A DNA stretch of 64,000 nucleotides from Lachnospiraceae bacterium (GCA_015057055.1 SVFE01000002.1:18464-82463), one strand, 5' to 3'. Shown: positions 20,347-29,689, counted from the first letter of the stretch. Translations and numbers: made by a program. Notes: generated from the sequence alone by a model not told the origin.

Positions 20347-21267
20347 TTATACATTCAAATCCTTTCTTGGATGCTTTGTTGTTAAAATATTCTTTTGTTT
20401 GGCCGTTGCTACATGGGTATAAATCTCCGTTATGTTGATGGAACTGTGTCCCAGAAGTTCTTGGATGTATCGGATGTCAACATCTGCCTCTAATAGGTAA
20501 GTGGCAAAGGAGTGTCGGAACATATGGGGCGTTATATGCTGGTTAATGCCTGCTAGGGAGACATATTTGTTTATCATTCTGCGTACGGACTGCTCTGAGA
20601 GCCGGGAACCTAATTTATTAATAAAAAAATATTCTGAGGATTGTATTTCAATGGAAAAAGCGGAGTAATATTTTTCAAGCGCAGAGATTACAGCTTCGTT
20701 ACCTAATTGAATGCGGCGTTCTTTTGCACCTTTTCCGAATATCAGCACCACGCAATCTGTTAGGTTAATGTCCTGTGGCTTTAAGGAACATAGTTCCGAA
20801 ATTCGGATGCCGGTAGCAAAAAGAAGCTCAATAATGGCTTCATCTCTGTAAAGGAATCGTTTTTGAAGTGGGGTATTTACAACCTGTTCCTGAGCATAAA
20901 TAGTACAGAGCAAAGCTTCAATGGAGCCCAGTGGAATGATTTTGGGCAAAATAACCGGTTCGCGGAATCGGGTTTGTAGCTTATTGAAGGGAGTGATTCC
21001 GATGATATCTTTATACTCTAAGTAATGAAAAAAAGCCTTAATGGATGCGATTTTGCGCTTAACGGTTTTGGGTTTATATTGTTGGTGCAAAAATGCAATG
21101 TACTGTTCCAACATAGGAACGTTAACGTCTGAGACGTAAGTTGCAGAAATGTTTTGAGAAAATTGTGTTAGGTCGATGCGATAGGCTTTTAACGTTTTAT
21201 TGTCAAGCCGTCTCTGAAACCGGCAAAAAGATAAGTAATTATCGAGTTGTAACTGTAGTTCATTCAT
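20347..21267 (-). CDS. Tyrosine-type site-specific recombinase/integrase (XerC/D-like)
   Basis: SAM-like N-domain; catalytic motifs ATGIRISELCSL..ERRIQLG..HMFRHSFATYLLEADVDIRYIQELLGHSSINITEIYTHV. Confidence 0.93.
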   Translation of the reverse strand: MNELQLQLDNYLSFCRFQRRLDNKTLKAYRIDLTQFSQNISATYVSDVNVPMLEQYIAFLHQQYKPKTVKRKIASIKAFFHYLEYKDIIGITPFNKLQTRFREPVILPKIIPLGSIEALLCTIYAQEQVVNTPLQKRFLYRDEAIIELLFATGIRISELCSLKPQDINLTDCVVLIFGKGAKERRIQLGNEAVISALEKYYSAFSIEIQSSEYFFINKLGSRLSEQSVRRMINKYVSLAGINQHITPHMFRHSFATYLLEADVDIRYIQELLGHSSINITEIYTHVATAKQKNILTTKHPRKDLNV

Positions 21268-21359
21268 ATGTGTAATCTCCTTTTTTTCTTTTGTTAAAAG
21301 TGAAAGTTGTATAAAATTGTAAGGGAAAAGAAGCGAAGAGGGAATATGAATATTGAGTG

Positions 21360-21421
21360 AAGGATAATAGGTGATTATCTGTTGTTATGATGTATATACT
21401 GATGGATAATTTTTAGTTATC
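21360..21421 (+). repeat. Left copy of perfect 62-bp inverted repeat
   Basis: aaggataataggtgattatctgttgttatgatgtatatactgatggataatttttagttatc, identical to the reverse complement of 23036-23097. Confidence 0.97.
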
Positions 21422-21481
21422 GATTGATTATATAAATAAAAACTATGCATTTTGCAGTAGTCAACATAGGAGTAACATAAC

Positions 21482-22249
21482 ATGAAAAGGAAAAACTTTG
21501 ACAGAAAACAGTTGTTTATACTAATTGCAAGCCCGGTATTATCACTAATATCATTTGTTTTAGCTTATTTTTTGGATCCATTGAATTATCAAGAACATGT
21601 ATCATTGGCGGCAATACCTGCCTTTTTACTTTCAATAATAATACTTGTTATAGGGCAAATAATTACAATACATAATGAAGTGGAAAAAGTTTCTGTGGAT
21701 TCCGAACGAATTTATGAAACAGTTAAAAACTATTTGCATGTAACTAAAATGGGGACGCCTCAAAGCGCATGGAGATATATAATCGAAAGATTACCTATTC
21801 TAGAATATGTTCAGAATACGTCATTTAACTTTGAAGATGAAAAAGAAGAATCTAACGAACGCTTATATGATAACGATGTATATCAACAGTCTTTAAAAAT
21901 GATAGCAAAGTATGTAAACAAAGGTTTAAAATGGAATGATATAGGCGATGCTTCAGCAATTGAGAGGTTCCGACAAATAGCTAGTTCCGTTTCAAAAAAT
22001 TCAAAGGGACGCTATAATTATAAGTTAATAACTCAATCGGAACCTCAAATAGGTTTTATTTTGTTGACATATAAAGACGGAACAATGGAAGTCCTTTTTA
22101 ACTGGGATTTCAGAGATATACCTCAAGATCCAACAGTTCTATTATCAAGAGATTCAGAAATTTATACCATGTTTGCTGCTCAATATAAAAGTCTGTGGAG
22201 AGTCGCTGTTAATGATTATGATAATAACGCCACCAGATCAACTTCATAA
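21482..22249 (+). CDS. Membrane protein of unknown function inside the inverted-repeat segment
   Basis: 255 aa, two N-terminal TM helices then soluble domain; SD aggag. Confidence 0.8.
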   Translation: MKRKNFDRKQLFILIASPVLSLISFVLAYFLDPLNYQEHVSLAAIPAFLLSIIILVIGQIITIHNEVEKVSVDSERIYETVKNYLHVTKMGTPQSAWRYIIERLPILEYVQNTSFNFEDEKEESNERLYDNDVYQQSLKMIAKYVNKGLKWNDIGDASAIERFRQIASSVSKNSKGRYNYKLITQSEPQIGFILLTYKDGTMEVLFNWDFRDIPQDPTVLLSRDSEIYTMFAAQYKSLWRVAVNDYDNNATRSTS

Positions 22250-23010
22250 AAATATCTGTTTAGCAAATGAACATCGTTGTTCATCCAGTTACTAAGAAAT
22301 TCGGCCGAAGTATCAGATACATGTTGACACGTCCAAAGTAAAGTTCCTTCATAATAAGGAATAAAATCTTGGTCAAAGGGACTAATACGTTCAAACAATT
22401 CAAAATTATATTCAAAATTAGTATATGCCGAATTTCGCAGAGCCACAAATGTCCTATCAAGATCATAGTGTTTAAATTTTTTACTATTACCTGTTGCAAT
22501 TTGCAAATCCTGTTCAATTTTTTGTCTCATTGTGGTTGACATAGGACCAAATCGAATTGATGCACCATCGTATTGGCGTACAGCAAGTGTTCCTTGTGGT
22601 GTTCTTGTTGCCAAAATATTTATAAAATTGTCGATGTCTTTTATGTATGGAAAAATATTAAATGCTAAGGTTAAATCAGCAGAAGGAATTGATATGGCGT
22701 CTTTTTCTATATCCAATTGCATAAAAGATATTTTTCGAGACCATGTTTTGCTTCTGGAAATCGCTATTTCTAATGATTCGATATCGCTATCTATACCAAT
22801 AAATTCACACTCTACAGGAAGTATTTCATTGAGAAGTTCCAGCCATAGTCCTGTTGCACACCCTAAATCAACAATTTTCTTTGGTTGCAGTTTTGCTAAT
22901 CTCATTGCAAATGCTGTTCTTTCCGGTATCTTTGCGCGATGATGATTCTCTAACCAACTTGAATTAGCTAATGGTTTTCCTGATGAGTTTTCTTCTGAAT
23001 ACATGTTCAT
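22216..23010 (-). CDS. Class I SAM-dependent methyltransferase
   Basis: IVDLGCATGLWLELL (motif I), FIGIDSD, LTLAFNIFPYIKD; SD aggaggt; 3' end overlaps the convergent gene by 34 bp. Confidence 0.88.
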   Translation of the reverse strand: MNMYSEENSSGKPLANSSWLENHHRAKIPERTAFAMRLAKLQPKKIVDLGCATGLWLELLNEILPVECEFIGIDSDIESLEIAISRSKTWSRKISFMQLDIEKDAISIPSADLTLAFNIFPYIKDIDNFINILATRTPQGTLAVRQYDGASIRFGPMSTTMRQKIEQDLQIATGNSKKFKHYDLDRTFVALRNSAYTNFEYNFELFERISPFDQDFIPYYEGTLLWTCQHVSDTSAEFLSNWMNNDVHLLNRYFYEVDLVALLS

Positions 23011-23035
23011 ACCTCCTAACTTTGCTTAATTGACT

Positions 23036-23097
23036 GATAACTAAAAATTATCCATCAGTATATACATCATAACAACAGATAATCACCTATTATCCTT
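23036..23097 (-). repeat. Right copy of perfect 62-bp inverted repeat
   Basis: Reverse complement identical over 62/62 nt to 21360-21421. Confidence 0.97.
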
Positions 23098-23114
23098 TAT
23101 TGAGAGTTATTAAG

Positions 23115-23303
23115 TTAAGTGGATGTTTGTGAACGAGAATATCCTTTTGCCTTACTTACACGAATGGAGCTAGAAAGACTTATACTGTGGTAGTCAAGCA
23201 ATTTTGTAACACCACTACCCAAATGATTCTAAAACATAACGAACTTCCTAAAGTATATAAAAACCATTATACAAATGCGGTTAAATTTGATTATGGTAAT
23301 TGA
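23115..23303 (+). pseudogene. C-terminal remnant of a toxin gene
   Basis: Frame reads TYTNGARKTYTVVVKQFCNTTTQMILKHNELPKVYKNHYTNAVKFDYGN* with no start; C-terminal NHYT..DYGN shared with the fragment at about 15.7 kb. Confidence 0.6.
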
Positions 23304-23330
23304 ATAGATAATCAAAAATGAAAAAACATA

Positions 23331-23364
23331 CAAAAACCGACACTGAAATTGCAAAAACCGACAT
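23331..23364 (+). promoter_or_regulatory. Tandem direct repeat operator 3
   Basis: caaaaaccgacac (23331-23343) and caaaaaccgacat (23352-23364), 21-bp phasing; -10 tataat at 23392-23397. Confidence 0.72.
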
Positions 23365-23480
23365 TTGTCTTTTTTTTAGAGTAATAAAGGATATAATAAA
23401 AAAAAGGAAAGAGCGTTGCCATTTTTGGAAAATAAATATTAATTTTGTCTTAATGTATTAAGGTAGTCTAGGGTGATGGA

Positions 23481-23864
23481 ATGAAAAAATATAGCAAAGA
23501 AGAGGTTTTAAGACAATACGAAGAAAGTGGAAAAATAATGTATCAAGCCACTTTGGCTGGAGATTATAAAGCAAATAACAAGGAAGGTAAGCGTTTACTT
23601 AAATTTTTTAAATATTTTGAAAATGACCGAGAATTTTCTCGGGAATGTATAAAGGATATGTTAAATAGTGAGAATGTCGTAGTCAGAACAGAAGCAGCGG
23701 CATATTGTTTGGCATTAAATGAAAATGTTGATATTGCGATAGAAGTATTGTCTGAAATAAGTAGCAAAAAAGAGAATGGGATATTTGGCTTTAATGCAAA
23801 GATGACATTAGAAGTTTGGGAAAAACAGGGTTATTTGCGGATATATCCTAAAAAAGAAAAGTAA
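23481..23864 (+). CDS. DUF2019/HEAT-like putative immunity protein
   Basis: 127 aa, helical repeat-like (VVRTEAAAYCLALNENVDIAIEVLSEI). Confidence 0.7.
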   Translation: MKKYSKEEVLRQYEESGKIMYQATLAGDYKANNKEGKRLLKFFKYFENDREFSRECIKDMLNSENVVVRTEAAAYCLALNENVDIAIEVLSEISSKKENGIFGFNAKMTLEVWEKQGYLRIYPKKEK

Positions 23865-23919
23865 TACTTTTTTGTGAAGAACCAAAGCATCAATAAAATA
23901 TGTGGAATGAGTAGAAAAG

Positions 23920-24408
23920 ATGATTGAGAAGAAAATAAGAGTAAGAAAAGAAGTAGTTCGTTGTGATATCTGTAAACAACCAAAGGTTTTTTGGTACTTG
24001 TCTGATTTTTCGTATGGACAAAGATTGGTTTACTTTGACAATAATATAAATCTTGCATTAATTAATCTGCTTGAAGATGAAATATTCTTGGAATATGCAG
24101 ATATGGTTAAAAATGTGCTTAAGGAATATAATATATCCTGCTCATCTGATGATACAAATACATTTATTGATAAATCCTTTGGTGCCGCATGCGATACGAT
24201 GTACGGAAAAAGTGTTGATTTTTCGGTGGGACAAAAGAGATGTTTACATTGTGGATCAACTAAGTTTGAGAAAAACATGATTGAGCCAGAAAGTATAATA
24301 GTAACAGAATTACCAGTTGTGGCTCATGAGAAATGGAAGATGCTAGATTATGGTCAGAAAGAGAGAATTATTCTTGATGAATTGAAAAAAGTAATGTCTG
24401 TGAAATAG
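23920..24408 (+). CDS. Hypothetical protein with two CxxC pairs (zinc-binding-like), putative immunity protein
   Basis: CDICKQPK and CLHCGSTK. Confidence 0.65.
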   Translation: MIEKKIRVRKEVVRCDICKQPKVFWYLSDFSYGQRLVYFDNNINLALINLLEDEIFLEYADMVKNVLKEYNISCSSDDTNTFIDKSFGAACDTMYGKSVDFSVGQKRCLHCGSTKFEKNMIEPESIIVTELPVVAHEKWKMLDYGQKERIILDELKKVMSVK

Positions 24409-24427
24409 AAAGTACGGTGCGTAAAAT

Positions 24428-24973
24428 ATGAACAATCAATATATTAGAAAATGTAAAGAAATATTTGAAGACAAGTATGAATATGAGTTAACGGAAATTA
24501 AAAGAAAGGAATATAGTGAATATTTTAACTTTGAAATGTCAGAAGAATATGAGTATATATTAGAGAATTATGCAGGGAAATATATAAGGGATAATTTTGG
24601 CTTTTATTCATTAGAAAAAACACCGTTAACAGATAGGGAAGGAGAAAATAAAGTGTCATACTTTTTTCCGCTGGAAGGAAAAGAGAATATTTTTTCGATA
24701 TATGAAACGTATAAATCCCAATTGCCGTTAGATTTTATACCCATTGGTGAAATGGACGGAGGAAATCTGTTATGCGTGAACAAAAAAAATAAAAGCATAA
24801 ATATATGGATTCATGATGAGTTAAATAAAAATACATATTTAGTCAGCGAAAATTTCGAGAGTTTTATTATGTCATTTAAAGAGTTAGTAATAAATAGGGA
24901 TATAAATTTGGGCGTGGTTGAAACCAGATTTTCGCCCCAGTTTCTTGAGGCAATGAGGAATTATAAAAAATAA
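24428..24973 (+). CDS. SMI1/KNR4 (SUKH) family putative immunity protein
   Basis: SEEYEYILENYAG..FIPIGEMDGGNLLCVNKKNKSINIWIHDE..FESFIMSF pattern. Confidence 0.8.
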   Translation: MNNQYIRKCKEIFEDKYEYELTEIKRKEYSEYFNFEMSEEYEYILENYAGKYIRDNFGFYSLEKTPLTDREGENKVSYFFPLEGKENIFSIYETYKSQLPLDFIPIGEMDGGNLLCVNKKNKSINIWIHDELNKNTYLVSENFESFIMSFKELVINRDINLGVVETRFSPQFLEAMRNYKK

Positions 24974-25071
24974 TTTGTATGTGTGTTGCTACGGTGTTAT
25001 TGGGAAGGAAGAGCAGAAGGAAATTAAGAAATAGATTTGATTATAGAAGGAGAATAATATTAAGTAAGGAA

Positions 25072-25503
25072 ATGGAAATAATAGAATATATTAAAAAAAT
25101 TGAATCGGAATATGATACTAAAATTGATTATACTAAAGCTGAGAAGAGAGAAAAGTTAATAAATGTTCCGGAAAAATTAAAGGAATTATACAAAGAAACA
25201 GATGGTATTGTTTTTCCATTTGGAAGGGTATATTCAATAGAGGAGGCACTGGAACAATCAGAAAATGAAGATAAAAGATATTTTTGTTTTGGAATAGATT
25301 ATTTGAAAGAACATAAATGGTTGTGCTTATTTACGCCAAATGAAATGGGTAAATCTTTTAATTTGTGTGCAATATGTAAGCCGGATGAAGTTGATGGATT
25401 GTATGAAGATGTAATAGAATTTTTTGAAGATATGAGAGGATACTATGACGAAGATCCTTGGAATGTGATAGAAATAAAGCGAGCAAAAAATATTAATGTA
25501 TGA
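25072..25503 (+). CDS. SUKH-like (SMI1/KNR4) putative immunity protein
   Basis: Start moved from 24979 to ATG 25072 behind SD aagtaagga; VPEKLKELYKETDGIVFPFGRVYSIEEALEQ. Confidence 0.65.
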   Translation: MEIIEYIKKIESEYDTKIDYTKAEKREKLINVPEKLKELYKETDGIVFPFGRVYSIEEALEQSENEDKRYFCFGIDYLKEHKWLCLFTPNEMGKSFNLCAICKPDEVDGLYEDVIEFFEDMRGYYDEDPWNVIEIKRAKNINV

Positions 25504-25810
25504 TGAAATAATAAATTTAAATTTTGATTGTTTCAAGAAACTGAACTGTGACTAAATGAAGCTGCTCCTGATTTAAATCGGTTGATTATTCGGGAGAAAT
25601 TTTTATTAATCTTCAAGAGTTGGTTCACTCGACGAAATATTAAGTATGGATATTGAAAGTTTTACAGAAAAATACGTAAGAGGCATAAAATTTTCATATT
25701 GAAAAAATGATGCTAACTGCAGAACTAAGTTTGATTAAAAGATAGTTCTGTTTGGTATGAGCATTTGTCAGAAGAATTACTAAATTTGTAGAATAAGGGC
25801 GGCGATTATA

Positions 25811-26209
25811 ATGAAATTTGTTGGAGAAATAATTTTTTCCATAAAGGATAAAAGCGAAATAGTAATTGATAAAAAAATGGACCTATGCGCTACCCGAATT
25901 ATAAAATCGGGTGAGGAGGTTTCCATTGGAAAGAGAACCCAAAAGAATGTTTGGATACATGAAATAAAATTTAGCGGAGAAGATGATTTTCAATTAAAGT
26001 TGAAGGAATTTGCAAAAATATTATACGCAAGGAAGGACAGCATCGGAGAGTTGGTTCTTAAATATGAATTTGTTAGTATTGATATATACATACGCTCTGA
26101 ACTAGGTCAACTTGGGTTCACAATTTATCCCGAGACATTAAAACAGATAGGCGAGCTTCAATGCGATATGAACATTCACATTCTATCGTATGGACAAGCA
26201 GAAGAATAG
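25811..26209 (+). CDS. DUF4279-like putative immunity protein
   Basis: 132-aa ORF in immunity array; fold assignment tentative. Confidence 0.55.
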   Translation: MKFVGEIIFSIKDKSEIVIDKKMDLCATRIIKSGEEVSIGKRTQKNVWIHEIKFSGEDDFQLKLKEFAKILYARKDSIGELVLKYEFVSIDIYIRSELGQLGFTIYPETLKQIGELQCDMNIHILSYGQAEE

Positions 26210-26379
26210 AATACACAGGATGTAGTAAAATGCATCATGGTACACGCTTGCTTGGATGATGCCAAAGAGAAGAGTAATTTTCGATATTATATATTAATGT
26301 ACGTTCGCAGTGATATTCATATAAGCATATTTGCATGCGTTTGTTAATTTAAAAAATAGTAGAAAGGAAATGTAGGAAA

Positions 26380-26727
26380 ATGGACTCTTTTTTGATATTT
26401 TTTTATATTTTAGATCAATGTTATGTGCCTGATCAAGAAGATGATTTGGGAGGATTTTTGGGAGCAATATCACCAGAACTTTGGGATGATGGTAAACCTA
26501 TGGATAGAGCAGTTCTGAATGATTGGGAAAAAAAGTGCGAAAAAGAAACTATAAATAATCAAAATATAATTGAAAAAATAATTGAATTCTTGGAATCTTA
26601 TGAAAAACAATTTGGATTTAATTTCTTTAATACAAAGGAGAGGCTGATTACATTGAATGAGAACGCAATAGTAGAAAATGCAATTGTAAAAGCAAAGACA
26701 ATGCTTAAAATATTCAGTTATGATTAA
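26380..26727 (+). CDS. Small acidic hypothetical/putative immunity protein
   Basis: 115 aa, FLIFFYILDQCYVPDQEDDLGGFLGAISPELWDDGKPMDRAVLNDW. Confidence 0.6.
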   Translation: MDSFLIFFYILDQCYVPDQEDDLGGFLGAISPELWDDGKPMDRAVLNDWEKKCEKETINNQNIIEKIIEFLESYEKQFGFNFFNTKERLITLNENAIVENAIVKAKTMLKIFSYD

Positions 26728-26877
26728 TTGAATATAAAATATGATATAGTGGTATTCGTTAAATTAAATACTACTTTTTTCTTTGAATTATTTTGCCTCC
26801 ATTCAAAGTGTTTATGTAGTTATATGCAGACAAATTGGATTATGGTATTATTTGTTCCAACTAAGAGGAGTGCATTG

Positions 26878-27222
26878 ATGAGTATTATGTGGATGAGAAC
26901 GAAAATTAGGAGAATAGAAAAAATGGAAAACAATCAAAGGAAAATGGAACGAGAATTACAAAAGGCATTAGCTATCGAATATGTTAAGGAATATTGTAAT
27001 AAGAATAAATTTTCAGTTGAAAAATTGCGAAGTCAAAGATTTACACTAATAGGCAATGAATGTGCATTTGAATATGTAAATGATGCTGAAGCAGAAGAAT
27101 ACATTATAGATGGTGGAACGAAAAATCAGATTACACTAGTAATTAGATATGAAAATCAAAAGTTGCATATCGAAGAAACAGAATATACAAAAAAATTTTT
27201 GAGTATCGAAATGGGACAATAA
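26878..27222 (+). CDS. Hypothetical/putative immunity protein
   Basis: Start placed at ATG 26878 with SD agaggag; the ORF-track 5' extension (26728-26877) overlaps a toxin remnant. Confidence 0.5.
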   Translation: MSIMWMRTKIRRIEKMENNQRKMERELQKALAIEYVKEYCNKNKFSVEKLRSQRFTLIGNECAFEYVNDAEAEEYIIDGGTKNQITLVIRYENQKLHIEETEYTKKFLSIEMGQ

Positions 27223-27279
27223 TTTGGCTTAAAAAATTACTTTGTGAATTCCTGAACAAGTAGTAAAGGAGGATATTAA

Positions 27280-27741
27280 GTGATAAAGTATGCGATTGAC
27301 TTTGAGCGGCTTTGTGAAATTATGCCAAACTGGAAATGGTTAGAATTAAAAATTGGGCTAGAGAAAACGATTATTACAAGTAAAGATATAAAAGAATATG
27401 CGATACAAGTATTAAACGAATCCATTGATAAATATGATGTAGTTTTAGAGTTATCAATAGCCAATAAAGAAGAGGTATTGACAATTCTGGATAAACTCTG
27501 CGTTTTAGAAGAACAGGAAGAAGAGAAAATATTAAAAAAATGGATTTTTGCGGTTATATATTATGTATACACATATGATAGAGATAGAGTATTTGAGATA
27601 ATTCAGGAAACTTATTCAGCATTTGAGTATCCGACGCAAATTCAAAATCTAATTCCATATATGCCATGCGAGGATGGAAGGACAATTCAGGAAAGACTTG
27701 AAGAATTTATGCGTGATGGAGAAGAAATGTATTTAAAGTGA
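27280..27741 (+). CDS. DUF2247-like putative immunity protein
   Basis: GTG start, SD aaggagg; NWKWLELKIGLEKTIITSKDIKEYAIQVL. Confidence 0.65.
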   Translation: MIKYAIDFERLCEIMPNWKWLELKIGLEKTIITSKDIKEYAIQVLNESIDKYDVVLELSIANKEEVLTILDKLCVLEEQEEEKILKKWIFAVIYYVYTYDRDRVFEIIQETYSAFEYPTQIQNLIPYMPCEDGRTIQERLEEFMRDGEEMYLK

Positions 27742-27900
27742 GTTTATTGAGTTTATAATGATGTAACAATTTTGTAAGAGATTATACGAAGCTTAGGGAA
27801 AAATGGGTTATATCTGGTGGAGCGGACGAAATTGGAAAATAGTAACGAAATAAACGTCAACGGAAAGCAAGAGACATATTGTGTTAAAAAGGAGATTTTC

Positions 27901-28446
27901 ATGAAAATTTGGCAATTAGATTTTGAAGTAGATAAATATGACAATCTTATACCGGAAAAAAATTTCACATTGGACGAGATACGGTCTTTTAATGGAAAAA
28001 AGAAAAAATGGAAATGGAAACCCTTGCCGGTAAAAAGGATGGAACCTGAAAAAAACTTAGAATTAAGTGACGCACCAGGGTTTTTTACGATTCCGGTTTT
28101 TAGTGATAGGGCCTTGAAGGTCCTTAGACCGATTATAAAAAACTCTACTGAGGAATTAAGACTTATTTGTAAAGAAAAAAAGTATTATGCAATAAATGTC
28201 ACAAAAGTATTGGATGTTGTGGATTATTCGAAAGCGGAATACATCAAGTTTAGTGATGGAAACAGAATCATGGTTTTTGAAAAATACGCATTTCGGATTT
28301 GTGATGAATTAGTGCAAAATAATATTTTCAAAATCATAGATGAACCGCTTCGACGCGCTTTTGTATCTGAGAAATTTAAGAATGCTGTTGAAGAGAATAA
28401 TCTGACAGGATTTAAATTTAGATTGGTGTGGGACAGTGAAGAATAG
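27901..28446 (+). CDS. Imm11/DUF1629-like putative immunity protein
   Basis: Start ATG 27901 behind SD aaggag; YYAINVTKVLDVVDYSKAEYIKF..FEKYAFRI..IFKIIDEPLRRAFVSEKFKNAVEENNLTGFKFRLVW. Confidence 0.7.
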   Translation: MKIWQLDFEVDKYDNLIPEKNFTLDEIRSFNGKKKKWKWKPLPVKRMEPEKNLELSDAPGFFTIPVFSDRALKVLRPIIKNSTEELRLICKEKKYYAINVTKVLDVVDYSKAEYIKFSDGNRIMVFEKYAFRICDELVQNNIFKIIDEPLRRAFVSEKFKNAVEENNLTGFKFRLVWDSEE

Positions 28447-28550
28447 GAGTTATTTTTCTAGTTGTTGATTAGAGTTAGGGGGTAAGAGGTTGGAAAATAA
28501 TGATATCGGGATGCTTCAATATATAGCGAAAGGTTTTGAGGGAACAGAAT

Positions 28551-29093
28551 ATGAATAAACTAGAAAATTTGAGTAAAGAAATATCTTATGCTTTGCGTCA
28601 TGCACCATGGGAATATGAATTGGAAATGGACGAAGAAGGTTGGGTTCCTGTTGAACAGCTTTTAGATGCATTACATAGAAATGAAAAATGGGTCAATATC
28701 GGTGAAGCTGATTTGAAAGAGATGATTGAAAAATCTGAGAAGAAGCGACATGAACTGGTTAATGGGAAAATCAGGGCATTTTATGGACATTCGATACCGA
28801 TGAAGATTTTAAAAGAAGAAAAAATGCCGCCAGATGTTTTGTATCATGGTACAGCAAGACGTTTTTTAGAATCCATTAATGAAAATGGCTTATTACCTCA
28901 GAGCAGACAATATGTTCATTTATCACAAGACATAGAGACTGCTGAAAATGTCGGAAGGCGCCATGATGATAAGCCCTGTATACTAGTCATTGATGCAAAA
29001 AAGGCATGGGATGACGGAGTAAGATTTTATTTGGGAAATCAAAAAGTGTGGCTGGCAGATACAATACCCAGTAGGTACATCAGAAAGTTGTAA
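28551..29093 (+). CDS. kptA: RNA 2'-phosphotransferase (Tpt1/KptA family)
   Basis: LSKEISYALRHAPWEYELEMDEEGWVPVEQLL..LYHGTARRFLESINENGLLPQSRQYVHLSQDIETAENVGRRH..VWLADTIPSRYI. Confidence 0.9.
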   Translation: MNKLENLSKEISYALRHAPWEYELEMDEEGWVPVEQLLDALHRNEKWVNIGEADLKEMIEKSEKKRHELVNGKIRAFYGHSIPMKILKEEKMPPDVLYHGTARRFLESINENGLLPQSRQYVHLSQDIETAENVGRRHDDKPCILVIDAKKAWDDGVRFYLGNQKVWLADTIPSRYIRKL

Positions 29094-29145
29094 GAAGTAT
29101 ATTTACATATTTTTAAGGTGTTTTTAAAGGGTAAATATAAAAACG

Positions 29146-29634
29146 GTGGATAATATGATAAAAATTCAAAGAGAACATGATGAACCAATTGAGTTGAATG
29201 TAGAAAGCCTAAAAGGAATAAAGTTAAAAGGATTTTGTTTTCATCGTTGTTTACTGAATGAGTTAGATTTTAGGGAAAGTGAATTATCAAATGTGGACTT
29301 CCGTTCAGCAGAGCTTAATAATACGTTATGCAATAAGTCTCTCTTGAAAGAAGCAAGGCTGATAATGGTAAATGCAAAAGAATCTTTTTTTGAGAATTGT
29401 AATTTTGAATCAGCGCTTATATTACACAGTAATTTTAATAATTCAAAATTTAATGGTTCAAATTTTAAAAATGCTACGATTAAGAATGTGGACTTTACAG
29501 GCTGTGATTTGCGAGGAGTTTGTTTTGACTGTGAAGGATTGGAAACATGTATTTTTACAAACGCATTATACGACGATAAAACTATTTGGAAGGGAAATTT
29601 TACTCTAGATGAATTTGGAGCGATAAAAATATAA
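29146..29634 (+). CDS. Pentapeptide repeat protein
   Basis: LNELDFRESELSNVDFRSAELNN..SNFNNSKFNGSNFKNATIKNVDFTGCDLRGVCF. Confidence 0.85.
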   Translation: MDNMIKIQREHDEPIELNVESLKGIKLKGFCFHRCLLNELDFRESELSNVDFRSAELNNTLCNKSLLKEARLIMVNAKESFFENCNFESALILHSNFNNSKFNGSNFKNATIKNVDFTGCDLRGVCFDCEGLETCIFTNALYDDKTIWKGNFTLDEFGAIKI

Positions 29635-29689
29635 GGTTGTAGGAAGAATTAAAAAGAATTTTTGAGAACGAACAAATGCCATTTACAAA

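Noticed and set aside
20347-21267. Tyrosine recombinase as the integrase of a large integrative element covering the island
   Set aside because: No tRNA attachment site, direct repeats or conjugation/phage genes seen; the immediately adjacent 62-bp inverted repeats are a better explanation
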